Below are positions 11,275 to 19,789 of a DNA stretch of 64,000 nucleotides, piece by piece; the stretch's first letter is position 1, and each line of letters opens with the position of its first letter. The DNA comes from Alitta virens (lineage: Eukaryota; Annelida; Polychaeta; Phyllodocida; Nereididae), in assembly GCA_932294295.1 (NCBI GenBank), contig OW028580.1:30822136-30886135 (forward strand). The letters run 5' to 3'. The position numbers and the translations under genes are program-made. Below the pieces are notes generated by a model, which had not been told where the DNA came from, made no database searches, and saw nothing but the letters and a program-made list of their open reading frames with translations.

Positions 11275-11447
11275 TACTGACTGACTTATTGACTGGCTCA
11301 CTCACTTCCTGACTCACTCATTCAATCACTCACACACTAATGTTTTGTCTTTTACAGGGTAAAGGATTGCAAACAACATACTGGCTTCTGGGCAGAGAGG
11401 GTATGGCCGAGCCGTTGCCGAATTATGAATCTGAGGATGAAATTTAA
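251..11447 (+). CDS. Receptor-type (membrane) guanylate cyclase, C-terminal part, six exons
   Basis: This gene encodes a single-pass receptor that makes cGMP from GTP in its cytoplasmic domain. Joining 251-437, 1846-1986, 3685-3877, 9094-9280, 9772-9947 and 11358-11447 gives 974 nt, in phase throughout, for 323 residues and a TAA stop. In order the product has the end of the kinase-homology domain ([10 protein letters not shown]), the dimerisation helix ([19 protein letters not shown]) and the class III cyclase domain. Metal-binding Asp residues sit in YFSDIV and in [10 protein letters not shown]. The Glu of VETIGD and the Cys of MPRYCLFGD are the residues that select guanine over adenine. 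Extracellular, transmembrane and most kinase-like exons lie before position 1, so ligand class and paralogue cannot be told. The usual DIVGFT reads DIVKFT here. Family call is very secure; the exon model is read from splice sites and phase, without transcript data. Confidence 0.93.
1022..1470. repeat. Intronic minisatellite, unit about 25 bp (TAATATGTTGACATG core)
   Basis: About 17 degenerate copies of a unit like TAATATGTTGACATGTTGTC plus a CATTGG variant lie head to tail in the guanylate cyclase intron. A block of several variant units (about 1172-1290) recurs almost unchanged at about 1295-1400, showing a higher-order duplication. Confidence 0.9.
1685..1786. repeat. Palindromic MITE family G, partial copy
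   Basis: The stretch from TTTTCCATGAGAAGG to GTGGCAAAATTGGCCATG matches 62200-62336 of the full copy at 62184-62338, including the central TTTTAGCTAATTATAATGA. The left terminal arm is missing. It sits about 60 bp before exon b of the cyclase gene. Confidence 0.8.
1846..1986 (+). CDS. Guanylate cyclase exon b: dimerisation (signalling helix) coiled coil
   Basis: Acceptor ttcactag, donor gtaagt. It encodes the coiled-coil linker between the kinase-like and cyclase domains ([20 protein letters not shown] onward), ending in YRMLPE. The first base completes the Lys codon split with the previous exon. Confidence 0.92.
2853..3312. mobile_element. Inverted-repeat (foldback/MITE-like) element with poly-C/poly-G arms
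   Basis: The left arm (about 2853-2977) and right arm (about 3189-3312) are reverse complements over about 125 bp, sharing GTGCAC next to a run of 15-17 C or G, CTATGTGTATGGTACCA, and GGGATGAACTACCTCAT. The roughly 210-bp interior carries no coding sequence. It has no transposase, so it would be a non-autonomous element. No target-site duplication was established. Confidence 0.8.
3685..3877 (+). CDS. Guanylate cyclase exon c: first half of catalytic domain
   Basis: Acceptor tgtttcag, donor gtaaac, leaving in phase 0. It encodes [10 protein letters not shown] and [12 protein letters not shown], with the first metal-binding Asp, and ends in YNVYK, just before the conserved VETIGD. The Gly of the usual DIVGFT is replaced by Lys. 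Confidence 0.92.
4308..5339 (-). pseudogene. LINE reverse transcriptase, C-terminal open part
   Basis: A 343-codon open frame begins at FMDLSKAFD (RT block 3) and continues through YADD, the thumb region and the C-terminal domain to the stop. It is the 3' part of the element at 4148-6205. Its openness suggests a fairly recent insertion, although the frameshift upstream makes the copy inactive. Confidence 0.85.
5402..6202 (-). pseudogene. LINE endonuclease end and RT start, frameshifted
   Basis: This open stretch holds the GDVNID endonuclease motif, an Asn/Asp-rich linker ([10 protein letters not shown]) and the first RT blocks ([29 protein letters not shown]). The frame is lost after LSEYFK; the frame that continues it ([15 protein letters not shown]) is found one frame away and joins the next open part. 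Most of the endonuclease domain is missing. Confidence 0.8.
6225..6640. repeat. AGGTCA-rich intronic repeat
   Basis: The segment has three clusters of nuclear-receptor-like half sites: near 6232-6260 (AAAGGTCAAGATCATAGGTC), 6351-6376 (TGACCTTGGGTCA then AAGGTCA) and 6608-6634 (TGACCTTGGGTCAAAGGTCA). It looks like an old dispersed repeat next to the LINE. No coding content. Confidence 0.55.
6720..6984 (+). repeat. Family X repeat copy, short, with hairpin terminus
   Basis: It begins with GGGTATTGTTATCACTT, passes TTGTGCCTTTTGATAG and ACATGTCTCGGCT, and ends at 6951-6984 with TTCACTGAGGGTTTGCTGC then AGCGCAGCCTATGT. The same parts occur in the same order in longer copies at 22 kb, 39 kb and 43 kb. 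Confidence 0.75.
7000..8734. other. Intron sequence without recognised gene
   Basis: This stretch of the large cyclase intron has no exon with matching splice sites. 7560-8330 has more balanced base composition and a broken minus-strand frame ([13 protein letters not shown] at about 8100); it may be a decayed transposon gene, but I do not recognise it. Confidence 0.4.
8735..8876. repeat. Palindromic MITE family P, copy 1
   Basis: The termini are CTGGAAACTAAAC and GAAGTTTAGTCTCC, and the interior is the inverted pair GACTCCCATTGGC / GCCAATGGGAGTC. It closely resembles the copy at 11757-11891. Both are in the cyclase gene, in an intron and in the 3' UTR respectively. Confidence 0.8.
9094..9280 (+). 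CDS. Guanylate cyclase exon d: catalytic domain, [10 protein letters not shown]
   Basis: Acceptor agtgtcgcag, donor gtacgg. It starts exactly at [10 protein letters not shown], which supplies the second metal-binding Asp and the guanine-selecting Glu, and runs to [12 protein letters not shown], where the Gly codon is split after its first base. The intron before it is 5.2 kb and is filled with repeats, including a LINE. Confidence 0.92.
9590..9756. repeat. Tandem repeat TTGCCTGGCAATAAAGTATATC plus TTATC
   Basis: Three copies of a roughly 55-bp unit contain TTTGCCTGGCAATAAAG and TATATCTTATC, followed by (CTTAT)n. The unit resembles the 3' end of a LINE (AATAAA plus short tandem tail) repeated head to tail. 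It lies up to the acceptor of exon e. Confidence 0.8.
9772..9947 (+). CDS. Guanylate cyclase exon e: catalytic domain, MPRYCLFGD
   Basis: Acceptor gtttgtgcag, donor gtatga. It encodes [20 protein letters not shown], the stretch with the guanine-specifying Cys and the Asn/Arg catalytic region, and ends in RGEISVK. A TTATC-type tandem repeat lies directly against the polypyrimidine tract of its acceptor. Confidence 0.92.
9974..10811. other. Intron, no feature beyond a poly-A run
   Basis: AT-rich sequence with an A20-type run at 10138-10158. I see no exon, RNA gene or clear repeat here. Confidence 0.5.
10812..11118 (+). repeat. Dispersed repeat R, copy 1
   Basis: About 305 bp starting CAATAGTGGATTTTCACGGAA and containing GTATTTCCACC, GTGCATCCTAGCAGCA and GAGTAATAAGAGGAGAGGAA. 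It matches 59914-60241 in the same orientation over its full length. No open frame is shared, so it is non-coding; the class is unknown. Confidence 0.85.
11144..11336. repeat. (ACTG)n microsatellite
   Basis: Imperfect CTGA/CTTA repeats occupy the end of the last cyclase intron, just before the terminal exon acceptor. Confidence 0.95.
11358..11447 (+). CDS. Guanylate cyclase terminal exon f
   Basis: Acceptor tcttttacag. It encodes [20 protein letters not shown], the usual end of the cyclase domain (GKGxxxTYWLLG), then a short acidic tail ESEDEI and TAA. The C-terminal tail is short compared with many family members. Confidence 0.92.
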   Translation, partial: GKGLQTTYWLLGREGMAEPLPNYESEDEI

Positions 11448-11756
11448 TGTAATTGTACAAAATCTAGTTGTATGCTAACCACGAGGAGACAACATTATGG
11501 CATAAGACAAAATGCTGTACATAGTTAACCTTGAAAATGGTATGTGGAAAGGAGGTATCTTGAAAGGTTGAAATCATGTTGCTTGAAAAATTCAGTGTGT
11601 GTGACTGATGAGATTTTCAGTGAACTTATATGAGAGTTTGTACAATTCTTAGTTGAAATAATATGGCTGAGGTGCCAACATGTTTTGGAATAATGTCAAA
11701 AGTTTAAATAAGAGTTAAATGGGTGCAAATGCTTGGGTTAAAGGTTACAGTATATA

Positions 11757-11891
11757 ATTCATAGACTTGGAAACTAAACTCCAGAGGACGTCATGTGAAT
11801 GCAGTACTCCCATTAGTTAAAGCAGTCCCTCAACCAATGGGAGTCCTGGATTCGCATGACGTCATCTGCAGTTTAGTTTCCAAGTCTATGG
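11757..11891. repeat. Palindromic MITE family P, copy 2
   Basis: Outer arms ATAGACTTGGAAACTAAAC and GTTTAGTTTCCAAGTCTAT are perfect reverse complements. Inner arms (GACGTCATGTGAATGCAG with CATTAGTTAAAGCAG) pair with the other half with few mismatches. About 135 bp in all, in the presumed 3' UTR of the cyclase gene. Confidence 0.88.
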
Positions 11892-12010
11892 AATCTGCTG
11901 TAGCTGTAGTCCAATTAAAGTAAGGCTGGTATTATCCGATGAGTTGAAGTGTTCTGTTTGCATCAGCCACGTCACAAGTTGTTAATTTCAGGAGGCTGGA
12001 TTCTGTTAAA

Positions 12011-12016
12011 AATAAA
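12011..12016 (+). terminator. Candidate poly(A) signal AATAAA (cyclase gene, proximal)
   Basis: AATAAA about 560 bp after the stop codon. Whether it or the distal site at 13472 is used cannot be told. Confidence 0.35.
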
Positions 12017-13197
12017 GCGCGTAGCAATAATTGTTTTATTAGTGTATGTTTGTGGCATAATTGCAAGATCTACAACTAGATAAATGCAAAGACGCCATTA
12101 CACTGGATCACTTCTCCACTTCATAGAAACAATCGTAGGATTTGGTGGCACACACTTACCGCATGTTGCTCTGCAACCTAGCATCTTTGATAATTATATC
12201 AGATATTATATGCGAGAGTTTTCACACAGCCTATATTTGCTCACCCCAGAGTGGGTTGACAAAAGGGGGGAAAAAGAAGATATTCTTTTAGTTTTTCAAT
12301 TTATTGAACTATCAAACAATTTCAATAAGCAGTCATTTAATAGCATTATATTAGTTCTAGTTTTAGTGGACCACGGGTTCATAATACATATGTTATTTTT
12401 AACGTTAGTTCAAGTAAAGCAAAGTTGGATTTCATCACATTATATTCTGCCGTGTTGTCAGCCAATCAGAATGCTTCATTGCCATCCAGCATGGTTATAT
12501 GTTGTACTGTAGCAGAGTATATTGGATAACTGCTAAGTATGTTGGAAAGATGCTGTATATATTGGGAAGGCTGAAGTGTATGTTGTACAGTGTGGAGAAT
12601 ATAAGCAATGGTGGATGTTGCATTATTGAAAATGATTTTGTGGAATTTGAGAAAGTTCAATGGAGAACAGAACTTGTTGACCGAAGGTTTTGTTTAAGAT
12701 GGACAACTTATGTATGCTAAAACGGACTATAAATTCTGCCTGAACATTTTATTCAGAAAAAAATATGTAAATTTTCCCCATCCCACAAAACTCGATATTG
12801 GGCACCTCACAATCCACTATTGTTATGTTATTTATTAGTAGCCATTATATATTGGACTATCATTAATTTGTTTTAGCTTTGAAGTGAAGGTCTTTTATAT
12901 TTAGTACAGTTTTTATGTGGCCTTATAACTGCCATGACTTATATTTGTGCCTTTAAAAAAAACATACTCGTATTCAAATATAATTCTTTCTTTTTATTCC
13001 TATTCTATGTAATTAGGTTGTATTACATGTTAACAAACTGGTTTCTATTGTAGTTGGTATTGTAGTTATAATTCTGATGAACCCCCTATGGCCAGTGTCA
13101 CACATATGACTTACATTGTTCAATGATTTGACAGAGAGAACAGGTGCCCATCAAGATGGAAAGTCTTGAGCATCATGCACAGTATATGTGATGACAA

Positions 13198-13362
13198 AAC
13201 TGACTGACTGACTGTCTGACTGCAGTGCTGAATGACTGACTGACTGACTGACTGACTAGCTGGCTGTCTGGCTGGCTGGCTGGCTGACTGGCTGGCTGGT
13301 TGGCTGACTGGCTGGCTGACAGTCTGACTGACTGACTGACTGACTGACTGAAGTCTGACTCA
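13198..13362. repeat. (CTGA)n/(GGCT)n compound microsatellite
   Basis: CTGA repeats surround a GGCT/GGCTGGCTGACT core. Open frames reading Ser-Gln or Ala-Ser repeats across it are products of the repeat. Confidence 0.95.
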
Positions 13363-13471
13363 ATATGCATACATGCTCAAACAAATTGTCAGTGTAATAA
13401 TATGTTATGTTGCCCATTTAAACTTTCGTGCGAATGAGTCGAAATAATTCATGTAGTGTTGTATCTTATCC

Positions 13472-13477
13472 AATAAA
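13472..13477 (+). terminator. Candidate distal poly(A) signal AATAAA
   Basis: CCAATAAAGCTGTAAAATG is followed within 20-40 bp by GT-rich sequence (GAGTTTGTTTTGTCGG), the usual downstream element. It could end the cyclase transcript with a 2-kb 3' UTR. Confidence 0.4.
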
Positions 13478-13499
13478 GCTGTAAAATGTAAATGAGTTT

Positions 13500-13860
13500 G
13501 TTTTGTCGGTAGCAATTGCCTGACACCTTTGTTAACGCTCAAATCACTTGAGGTGTAATGGCATTGCGCATTTCCGTCAATTGAGGGACAATGAGCACAG
13601 CTCTGTCCAATAAGAGCACAGCGGGCGCCCTCCATCGGCAATAGCTGTGAGTGACGTAAGGAAGCGCTCTATTGTTGCATTGTTGACCGATTCGCTGTAC
13701 GGAATAGGGGCACCGGGGTTCCCGCGGAGTTCAACAAATGAAAACCTCGATATATTTTTCCTGTCTAGATTGATTTTTAGTGCACTGATTGGGTTGAGAT
13801 ATGCATGGAACTTTTTCATGTCGGCAAGACAAAGTCAATGTGTTGCTGTAATTTAATAAT
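13500..13860. promoter_or_regulatory. Repeat-poor GC-richer island with CCAAT and CRE-like sites
   Basis: It contains a CCAAT box (GTCCAATAAGAGC, about 13607), a cAMP-response-like TGACGTAA (about 13652) and a local rise in G+C. No exon is recognised. It could be an enhancer or the promoter of an unseen transcript; this is inference from texture. Confidence 0.3.
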
Positions 13861-13896
13861 TTCTCGGTATCTAGATAGATATAGATAGATGGGTAG

Positions 13897-14260
13897 ATTT
13901 CTTTATAATGGAAAAAAAAACCTGAAAACTGTGCCTTATTACTCTCTTACTATGACAGCCCTAAAATGTAGAATTCAAGCTGATTTATCCTACCTACAAG
14001 CACTGTCCTACAGAGAGAATGAATCAGAATGAATCTGACTGTCATTGCTCTGCTCAACACCAAAGCCAACAACCATGCTACCACGTCCACTGACTATTAA
14101 GAATTACAGGACTCCCAGTTAAAACATCAAAACCTTGTCAGATGTGCATTTGTTGGATATTTAACATCAGCAACATGCTTATCATGCAAAATACATGTGA
14201 ATTGATACCATACATGAGATATGTACATTTCATAATTACCTGTATGCATTGTCGCCTGCT

Positions 14261-14295
<35 letters not shown>

Positions 14296-14342
14296 CGGAT
14301 AGTACAGCCCTCTAAGACAAGTTCTTGCTGCTATCGAGGGTT
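13897..14342 (-). repeat. Composite repeat S, copy 1, with short internal GATA tract
   Basis: This is the reverse complement of the repeat at 28911-30050. Shared parts in order are AACTGTGCCTTATTAC, GAATGAATCAGAATGAATC, GCTTATCATGCAAAATACA, GCATTGTCGCCTGCTATAG, (GATA)n at 14261-14295, then ACAGCCCTCTAAGACAAG. Confidence 0.85.
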
Positions 14343-15009
14343 GATTGGTGAGAATTGTGTACTTAAGTACTACCTATATTCCAGTTTTATTCTATATTCA
14401 AGTGGCCTGGACGAATACAATGTATTTGGTCTTTTGAATAATGCATAGAGGTATTCCCACGCGGCGTGGCCACTTTTGACTCGAATTAAGCAATATAAAA
14501 GGAAGAGAGAGCTGTTTGACATTTCCATTTGCTTTGTAATGCTGGCCAATAAGATGTTAGGCGATTGGCATTTGAAGGAATTGCTCCCAGGCTGTCCGCT
14601 GATATTGGCTGGCCTTGATGGAGCTTTACAGGCCGCCCGACATATAATAAGTGGTGAGAGCCCTCCCCTCCCCTTGCCCTATCGCCCAAATGCGCCCTTC
14701 TATGAGAGTTTTGATTAAAATGTCAAGAGAGTGGGGCCAGAGTGGGCCATAGGCACGGGTGCTTATAGCTCAAAGACAAAGGGAGGGTTAAGGATGCGCC
14801 CTGGCCATGATGAAGAGCGCGGAGGCGACGTTCATTTTGTCGTTTTTCACCGCCGCTCCATTTGTGTTGGGGTCACATGTCAAGAATGAAGAAGCTGATT
14901 TCACCCCGAGCAATATCTCTGATTCCTCCGCCATCGATCCCAAGGCCTGTCGTCACTCCATTCCTGCATGGGCACCTCCGTGCAGGCCTCCCCCTCCAGG
15001 GCTCCATCC
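14343..15009. other. Repeat-poor island upstream of a TCC tract
   Basis: Balanced composition, no repeat and no splice-consistent exon. Candidate conserved non-coding DNA by texture only. Confidence 0.3.
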
Positions 15010-15216
15010 TCCTCCACCTTCTCAACCTCCTCCTCCTCTTCCTCCTCATCCTCCTCCTCCTCCACCTCCTCCTCATCCTCTACCTCCTCCTCGTCCTCAT
15101 CCTCTTCCTCATCCTCCTCTTCCTCCTCAACATCTTCCTCCTCCTCCTCATCCTCTTCCTCTTCTTCCTCCTCCTCATCATCCTCATCCTCCTCCTCTTC
15201 CTCCTCTCTCCCCATG
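15010..15216. repeat. Pyrimidine tract (TCC/CTC)n
   Basis: About 200 bp of nearly pure C+T on the + strand. All three frames on both strands stay open (Pro, Ser, Leu; Glu, Arg) because of the repeat, not because of coding. Confidence 0.95.
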
Positions 15217-16720
15217 TAGTCGAGCCTTCCCCGCCAAGGCTCCACTCCCTTAAAGGTTGCATGTTTTCGGCAAATACAAATATGTTTATTTTATTGTCTG
15301 TTATTGACAAACAGGTAAACTTTAGCAATAATAATTGGCAGAAACTAGACATGCTTTCACTCATTATATATAGTTTGATAATGGCAACTTAAAGAAGAAG
15401 AAATAACATTAAAAAAAATTACCCTTGTCTGAAAAATGTTTGTTGTACCTTGGAGAAATTAGACCAATTTGCAACATGAGCTAATGAAGATCAGTATTTC
15501 TCCAAGTTGTACGAACAAAGCCTACCTGCCTGTCAAGCTCTAAAAACCAAGCTCTGAAAAAAAGTAGACAAATGGCAATAAATAAGAAAGTGAAAAAGCA
15601 TGCCATGTTGCCCGACCTATTCACGTTGATATGAGCTGAGAGCTATCTGATTACATCTGGATAAGATGATAATTGCATCAAGACAAAAATCATAATAATT
15701 TCCTGCCCATAAAAATCCCGATAAGAGGCCCGCTTGTTGACCCGAAGATGTTGAAAGTCGGCTCACGAGAGATATTAGATAAAACCCGCGATATTGCAGG
15801 AAAATGGCAGGCGTCTGAATGACAAAATCAAATATACAGCATTTTAAGACCATCAAATATCCGAAAGCTCTTGGCTGCCTCTCTCAGGTAGCCAGGTGAG
15901 GGGGCAATATTCCAGCTTAATTTGGCATTTATGAGAAAGCTGCAATGGCCTGGCTATTATTTATCGGCGAATAAACCCACGGTCGAAAAGGGCAGTAAAT
16001 AGCGGTAACTTAGGCACAGCTTAAATAAGCCGACAATCTAGTGTGTTGTGATTACGCCGTGATTTGCCCGTCTCATCTCTTGTACGAATCCGGTGGTTAG
16101 TTTGCGATATGAAAGCTGCCCGTGGGGGCATGCTGACCAACTCAATCAAAGGCGACCACTCGAATTTGTATGACGGCGTGAATATTAGTAGCAATGAGAC
16201 GAGGGGAACTTGGCCATGGATGAATGGTTATTAGTATTCGCGGACACGTCTTGTGGGAACAAGCAGAAAATGAAGACATCCCCGGAAGAATGCGCTCATT
16301 CCTGCTTATCAAACAGTTATTTGCAAGTGGCTTGCAACTTTGAACGTGGCACTGGATTAGCAGGTGGCAGGGCATGTTTGCTAGGCCACAAATCATACGG
16401 CCACTTTTCACGACGACACACAAGCAAGCCAGTGTGACATCACGCCTACTGCCTTTTGCTCCAACTAAACGAGCCTCACTGACTTGCCATAAATCGCCTC
16501 TCAACAAGAATCGGGCAGAGCAAACAGCCATCCGCCACTCGCCTTATTCCGTGTCACGATTTTACCCCTTGTCCCCCTCCTGCACCCTGCCAACTGCAGC
16601 CCACACCCTCAAATTATGACTGGTTAACCAAAAAATCAGAACACTTCTATCAATTACCCCCTTACACCCATAGCATTGAGAAACTGGGGATGGGGTTATT
16701 TAAGCCTAAACATTAAGTTC
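15217..16720. promoter_or_regulatory. Long repeat-poor island, candidate non-coding regulatory block
   Basis: From about 15600 to 16620 the sequence is free of recognisable repeats, has mixed composition and contains homeodomain-like ATTA sites and a Tgccataaatcgc-type motif. Short open frames on both strands lack splice context or family likeness. A regulatory role for the downstream Nkx6 gene is inference. Confidence 0.3.
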
Positions 16721-16729
16721 AGTCAGAGT

Positions 16730-17000
16730 GTTTTTAACCTTCAGTGAGTTAAGTTCGAAAAGGGTATTGTTATCACTTGGCTAAATCCATGTCCGTCCGT
16801 GGGCGAACATCAGACTCAGACAAATATGTATTTATTGAACAACAACATGTTTATCATGCAAAATACATTTAAATTGATACCAAACATGGTACAAATTTCA
16901 TATTAACTATCACCTCCGAGAGTAGAACTGGCGTTCTTTTTTTTCTTCTTTTTTTTCTCTTTTTCTTTTTGGTGAAAGTTTACTGTCGCGCAGCCTATGC
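16730..17000 (+). repeat. Mosaic of family X start, composite S fragment and degraded X terminus
   Basis: 16732-16800 matches the X start (AACCTTCAGTGAGTTAAGTT, GGGTATTGTTATCACTT). 16847-16915 matches part of repeat S (GTTTATCATGCAAAATACAT). 16971-17000 is a worn X terminus (GTCGCGCAGCCTATG). Confidence 0.6.
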
Positions 17001-17044
17001 ATTTTGTTGAGCAGATAATGTCTCAAATAGTAATGATAGCGGCC

Positions 17045-17463
17045 GATATTCCCAGATAGCATGCCAGATTGGGTCGACATCGTCCCCGATATTCCCAGAT
17101 AGCATGCCAGATTGGGTCGACATCGTCCCCGATATTCCCAGATAGCATGCCAGATTGGGTTGACATTGTCCCAGATATTCCCAGATAGCATGCCAGATTG
17201 GGTTGACATCGTCCCAGATATTCCCAGATAGCATGCCAGATTGGGTTGACATTGTCCCAGATATTCTCAGATAGCATGCCAGATTGGGTCGACATTGTTC
17301 CAAATATTCCCGGATAGCGCACCAGATGTTCCCAAACAGCATGCCATGTTTGAGCGACATCGTCCCAGATATTCCCAGATATAACCAGACAGTATGCCAG
17401 ATTGGGTCGACATCATACGAAATATTCTCAGACAACATACCAGATTGGGTAAACATCGTCCCA
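17045..17463. repeat. 43-bp minisatellite with a MITE-derived unit
   Basis: Six nearly perfect head-to-tail copies (starting 17045, 17088, 17131, 17174, 17217, 17260) are followed by three to four decayed ones. The unit core CCCAGATAGCATGCCAGATT is the terminus of the palindromic element at 24389-24565. Confidence 0.95.
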
Positions 17464-17599
17464 GCGTGTGCCGTCATAGGCCAACATTGCACGGATTTCG
17501 AGTCGATGTGGTATGTTATATAACATGCTAGGGTTCGGTCAGGTTCAACTTGGGGCATGCACTTCAATCAATGTCACACCAATGACATTTGCCAAAAGC

Positions 17600-17865
17600 A
17601 TTGTAGTTACTTTTGTGAGAGGTTGTCCATGTGGCGGCCAGGCAGCGAGCGTGCGGAAGGCACACTTTGTTTCTGGGGTAGTACTCTAACGCTATTATAT
17701 GTACATTGATATCTTATTAGTCTTTAAGGCCTAATGTGCTTTTTGATAGTCGTATTGACATGTCTCAGCTATTTTTATGTGACTGGGGACTGTCTATCTG
17801 TATATCTATCTATCTATTAAAAACATAGGCTGCGCTGCAGCAAAACCCTTAGCGAATCCCACATA
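17600..17865. repeat. Family X body plus an inverted X terminus
   Basis: 17605-17775 follows the X body on + (GAGGTTGTCCATGTGG, GTGCTTTTTGATAGTC, GACATGTCTCAGCT). 17821-17860 is the hairpin terminus in the opposite orientation, so two copies meet head to head or one has been rearranged. Confidence 0.65.
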
Positions 17866-19194
17866 GCCCACACTTTCATTTCAAGAGTAGATGGCTAATG
17901 CACACTTTCGTGTGGCAGAACTTATTGTTTAAAATACACACTTATTGTTTAAAATACACATTATGCGTTCATCCAAGACGACCATTTATGGCTACGATGA
18001 CCAGTTATATAACCCAAGTAGTCCACCAGACGACCCATCTTATTTACTGAGTATTTAGATAGTGAATGCAACGAACTGGAACGATTGCGAATAGGCCTAC
18101 GTAGCCTGTTAGGAAATGATAGTCCCAAAACGTCCTAATTCTTTAACTCTAGAATTTCTCCCTTTGTTATTTGCATTCTGATAAGTGTCAAAATATTATT
18201 AGCAATCCATCATCAAAAGTACATGGCCAAATGTGCCGCATGCGTTTTCAATGTATTTATCCTTCTCATGGAAAACGCACGTGGCACATTTAGCCATGTA
18301 CTGTATATCCTTTTCCTGCCATTAAATATTGTCTGTTTCACTCTGTTGGCTAGAATTATCAATACAGTAGCCAATAATCTTCACCAAAGATTATAATTTA
18401 TATATCCAAAAGTCATATATGGGCTATGACAATGCTTCCTAAGGAATATATTTTGTAAGGAATTATACTTAACACACCTATTTTTCATGCCTTTGTAAGT
18501 CAAATTTTTTTTCGCACACTGATTACTTTTAATTGGCAACTGAAGGACCTATACACTATCAATTGCCATTCCTTTCTACAGTTACTGGATTGTTGGGTTG
18601 CTGATTTGCATCAAATCTATGGCATTGAAGTTTATTATTTATATATATTTATTACCAAACACTTTACTGTTGCATTAATTACATAATATCAAGAAAATAA
18701 CAATAAGTATTAGAGTGCAGTAAAAGTAATATAGATTTTTATGCAACTAATTATCATGAAATTGCCAATTATAAACAATGGTTGCTAAGAGTGAAATTAA
18801 AAGACTGAGTGAGTGAGACCAGTCCTGCAGGAAAACATTGAAAGCAATTGGAGAAGGAAATTACTGTAATGCCTTATATATAAAGAATATGGCAATACTA
18901 TCTATATTAAATAATAATTATATGTACTTGAATATTCTACAACCCTTTAAGTATGGGATGCTAACTATAGAGAACATGAAGAAAACAACATTTTACTATA
19001 AAAAAGAAAGGATGAAACGAATGTCAAAATGAACCTTAAAAGGGAAAGTAATATATGATTAAGATATGTTATTAGCAACATTCACTAATGTAGGGATCAT
19101 AGTGTCATTGGGGGTTTGAAAGAGTACCAAATTTTCATATTATCCCCTTAAACTACAAACCCCAAAAAATTAGTTTTAATTTTTCTCTAAATAT
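17866..19194. other. AT-rich intergenic DNA
   Basis: It holds a perfect 20-bp tandem duplication (ACTTATTGTTTAAAATACAC, 17929-17968) and the MITE at 18220-18300. Nothing else is recognised. Confidence 0.5.
18220..18300. repeat. Palindromic MITE family G, short copy
   Basis: 81 bp from TACATGGCCAAATGTGCC to its reverse complement GGCACATTTAGCCATGTA. It is the same family as 62184-62338 with the centre deleted; TA at both ends would fit a TA target. Confidence 0.85.
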
Positions 19195-19350
19195 TGTAAA
19201 AAAACAGCTGTTATATATCAATGTGACTACTAAAAGGCACAAAAAAGCTATATAGAGTAAAACCATATGAAATCTTGTCAGAGCAAGTGCATTAATGTCA
19301 AAGTTCTGCTCCAAAAACCACACAATTTTTAGCTTTTTTTCAGATTATCC
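19195..19350 (-). repeat. Family X fragment, reverse orientation
   Basis: It contains ATGTGACTACTAAAAGGCAC and GTTCTGCTCCAAAAACCAC, reverse complements of X body parts. No terminus is attached. Confidence 0.6.
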
Positions 19351-19789
19351 AACAGCATGGAAAACAAAACCGGATTTTTCATATTGGGCAAATAGACAGA
19401 AATTGTCATTTCAAAATGGAGATCTATGATTTTAACATCATGCACTATCAGAAAAAAGGGGGTGGAGCCAATTCTGTGCAAAAGCCGAAGTTCTAAGTTC
19501 AGTTAGCCTCTCTATTACAAATTACAAAATCTGGACACCACGAAAGCAATGCCAGAGTAGTCAAATCTGGAACACCAGGTCAAATTCTTGGACAATTCTG
19601 CAGTGTCTCCTGCAATTTCAGTTTTGGTATGATGTTGCACTCACCACTGTGCAATAGCAGTAATGGTAAAGAAGATTTAATTTATCATTATAATTATCTA
19701 TTTTAATTATTTTGTTTCTTTTGGGTTTGACATATAACTAACTATACATGCATGTATGTCTGTTTAGTCGATTTTACAACCTCTATGAT

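Noticed and set aside
12084..12512. 142-codon + frame behind the cyclase stop
   Set aside because: AT-rich, no recognisable domain, and it lies in what should be 3' UTR or intergenic DNA.
13647..13856. Overlapping frames on both strands in the GC-richer patch
   Set aside because: No splice sites or domain; the patch is better seen as possible regulatory DNA.
14901..15253. Pro-, Ser- and Glu-rich frames on both strands
   Set aside because: Produced by the TCC/CTC tract; all frames are open at once.
17045..17463. CRISPR-like regular array
   Set aside because: Repeats are contiguous with no unique spacers, and the DNA is animal nuclear sequence.
16910..17567. Minus-strand frames with repeated GNIWDNVNPIWHAIWEYL
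   Set aside because: They are the 43-bp minisatellite read in different frames.
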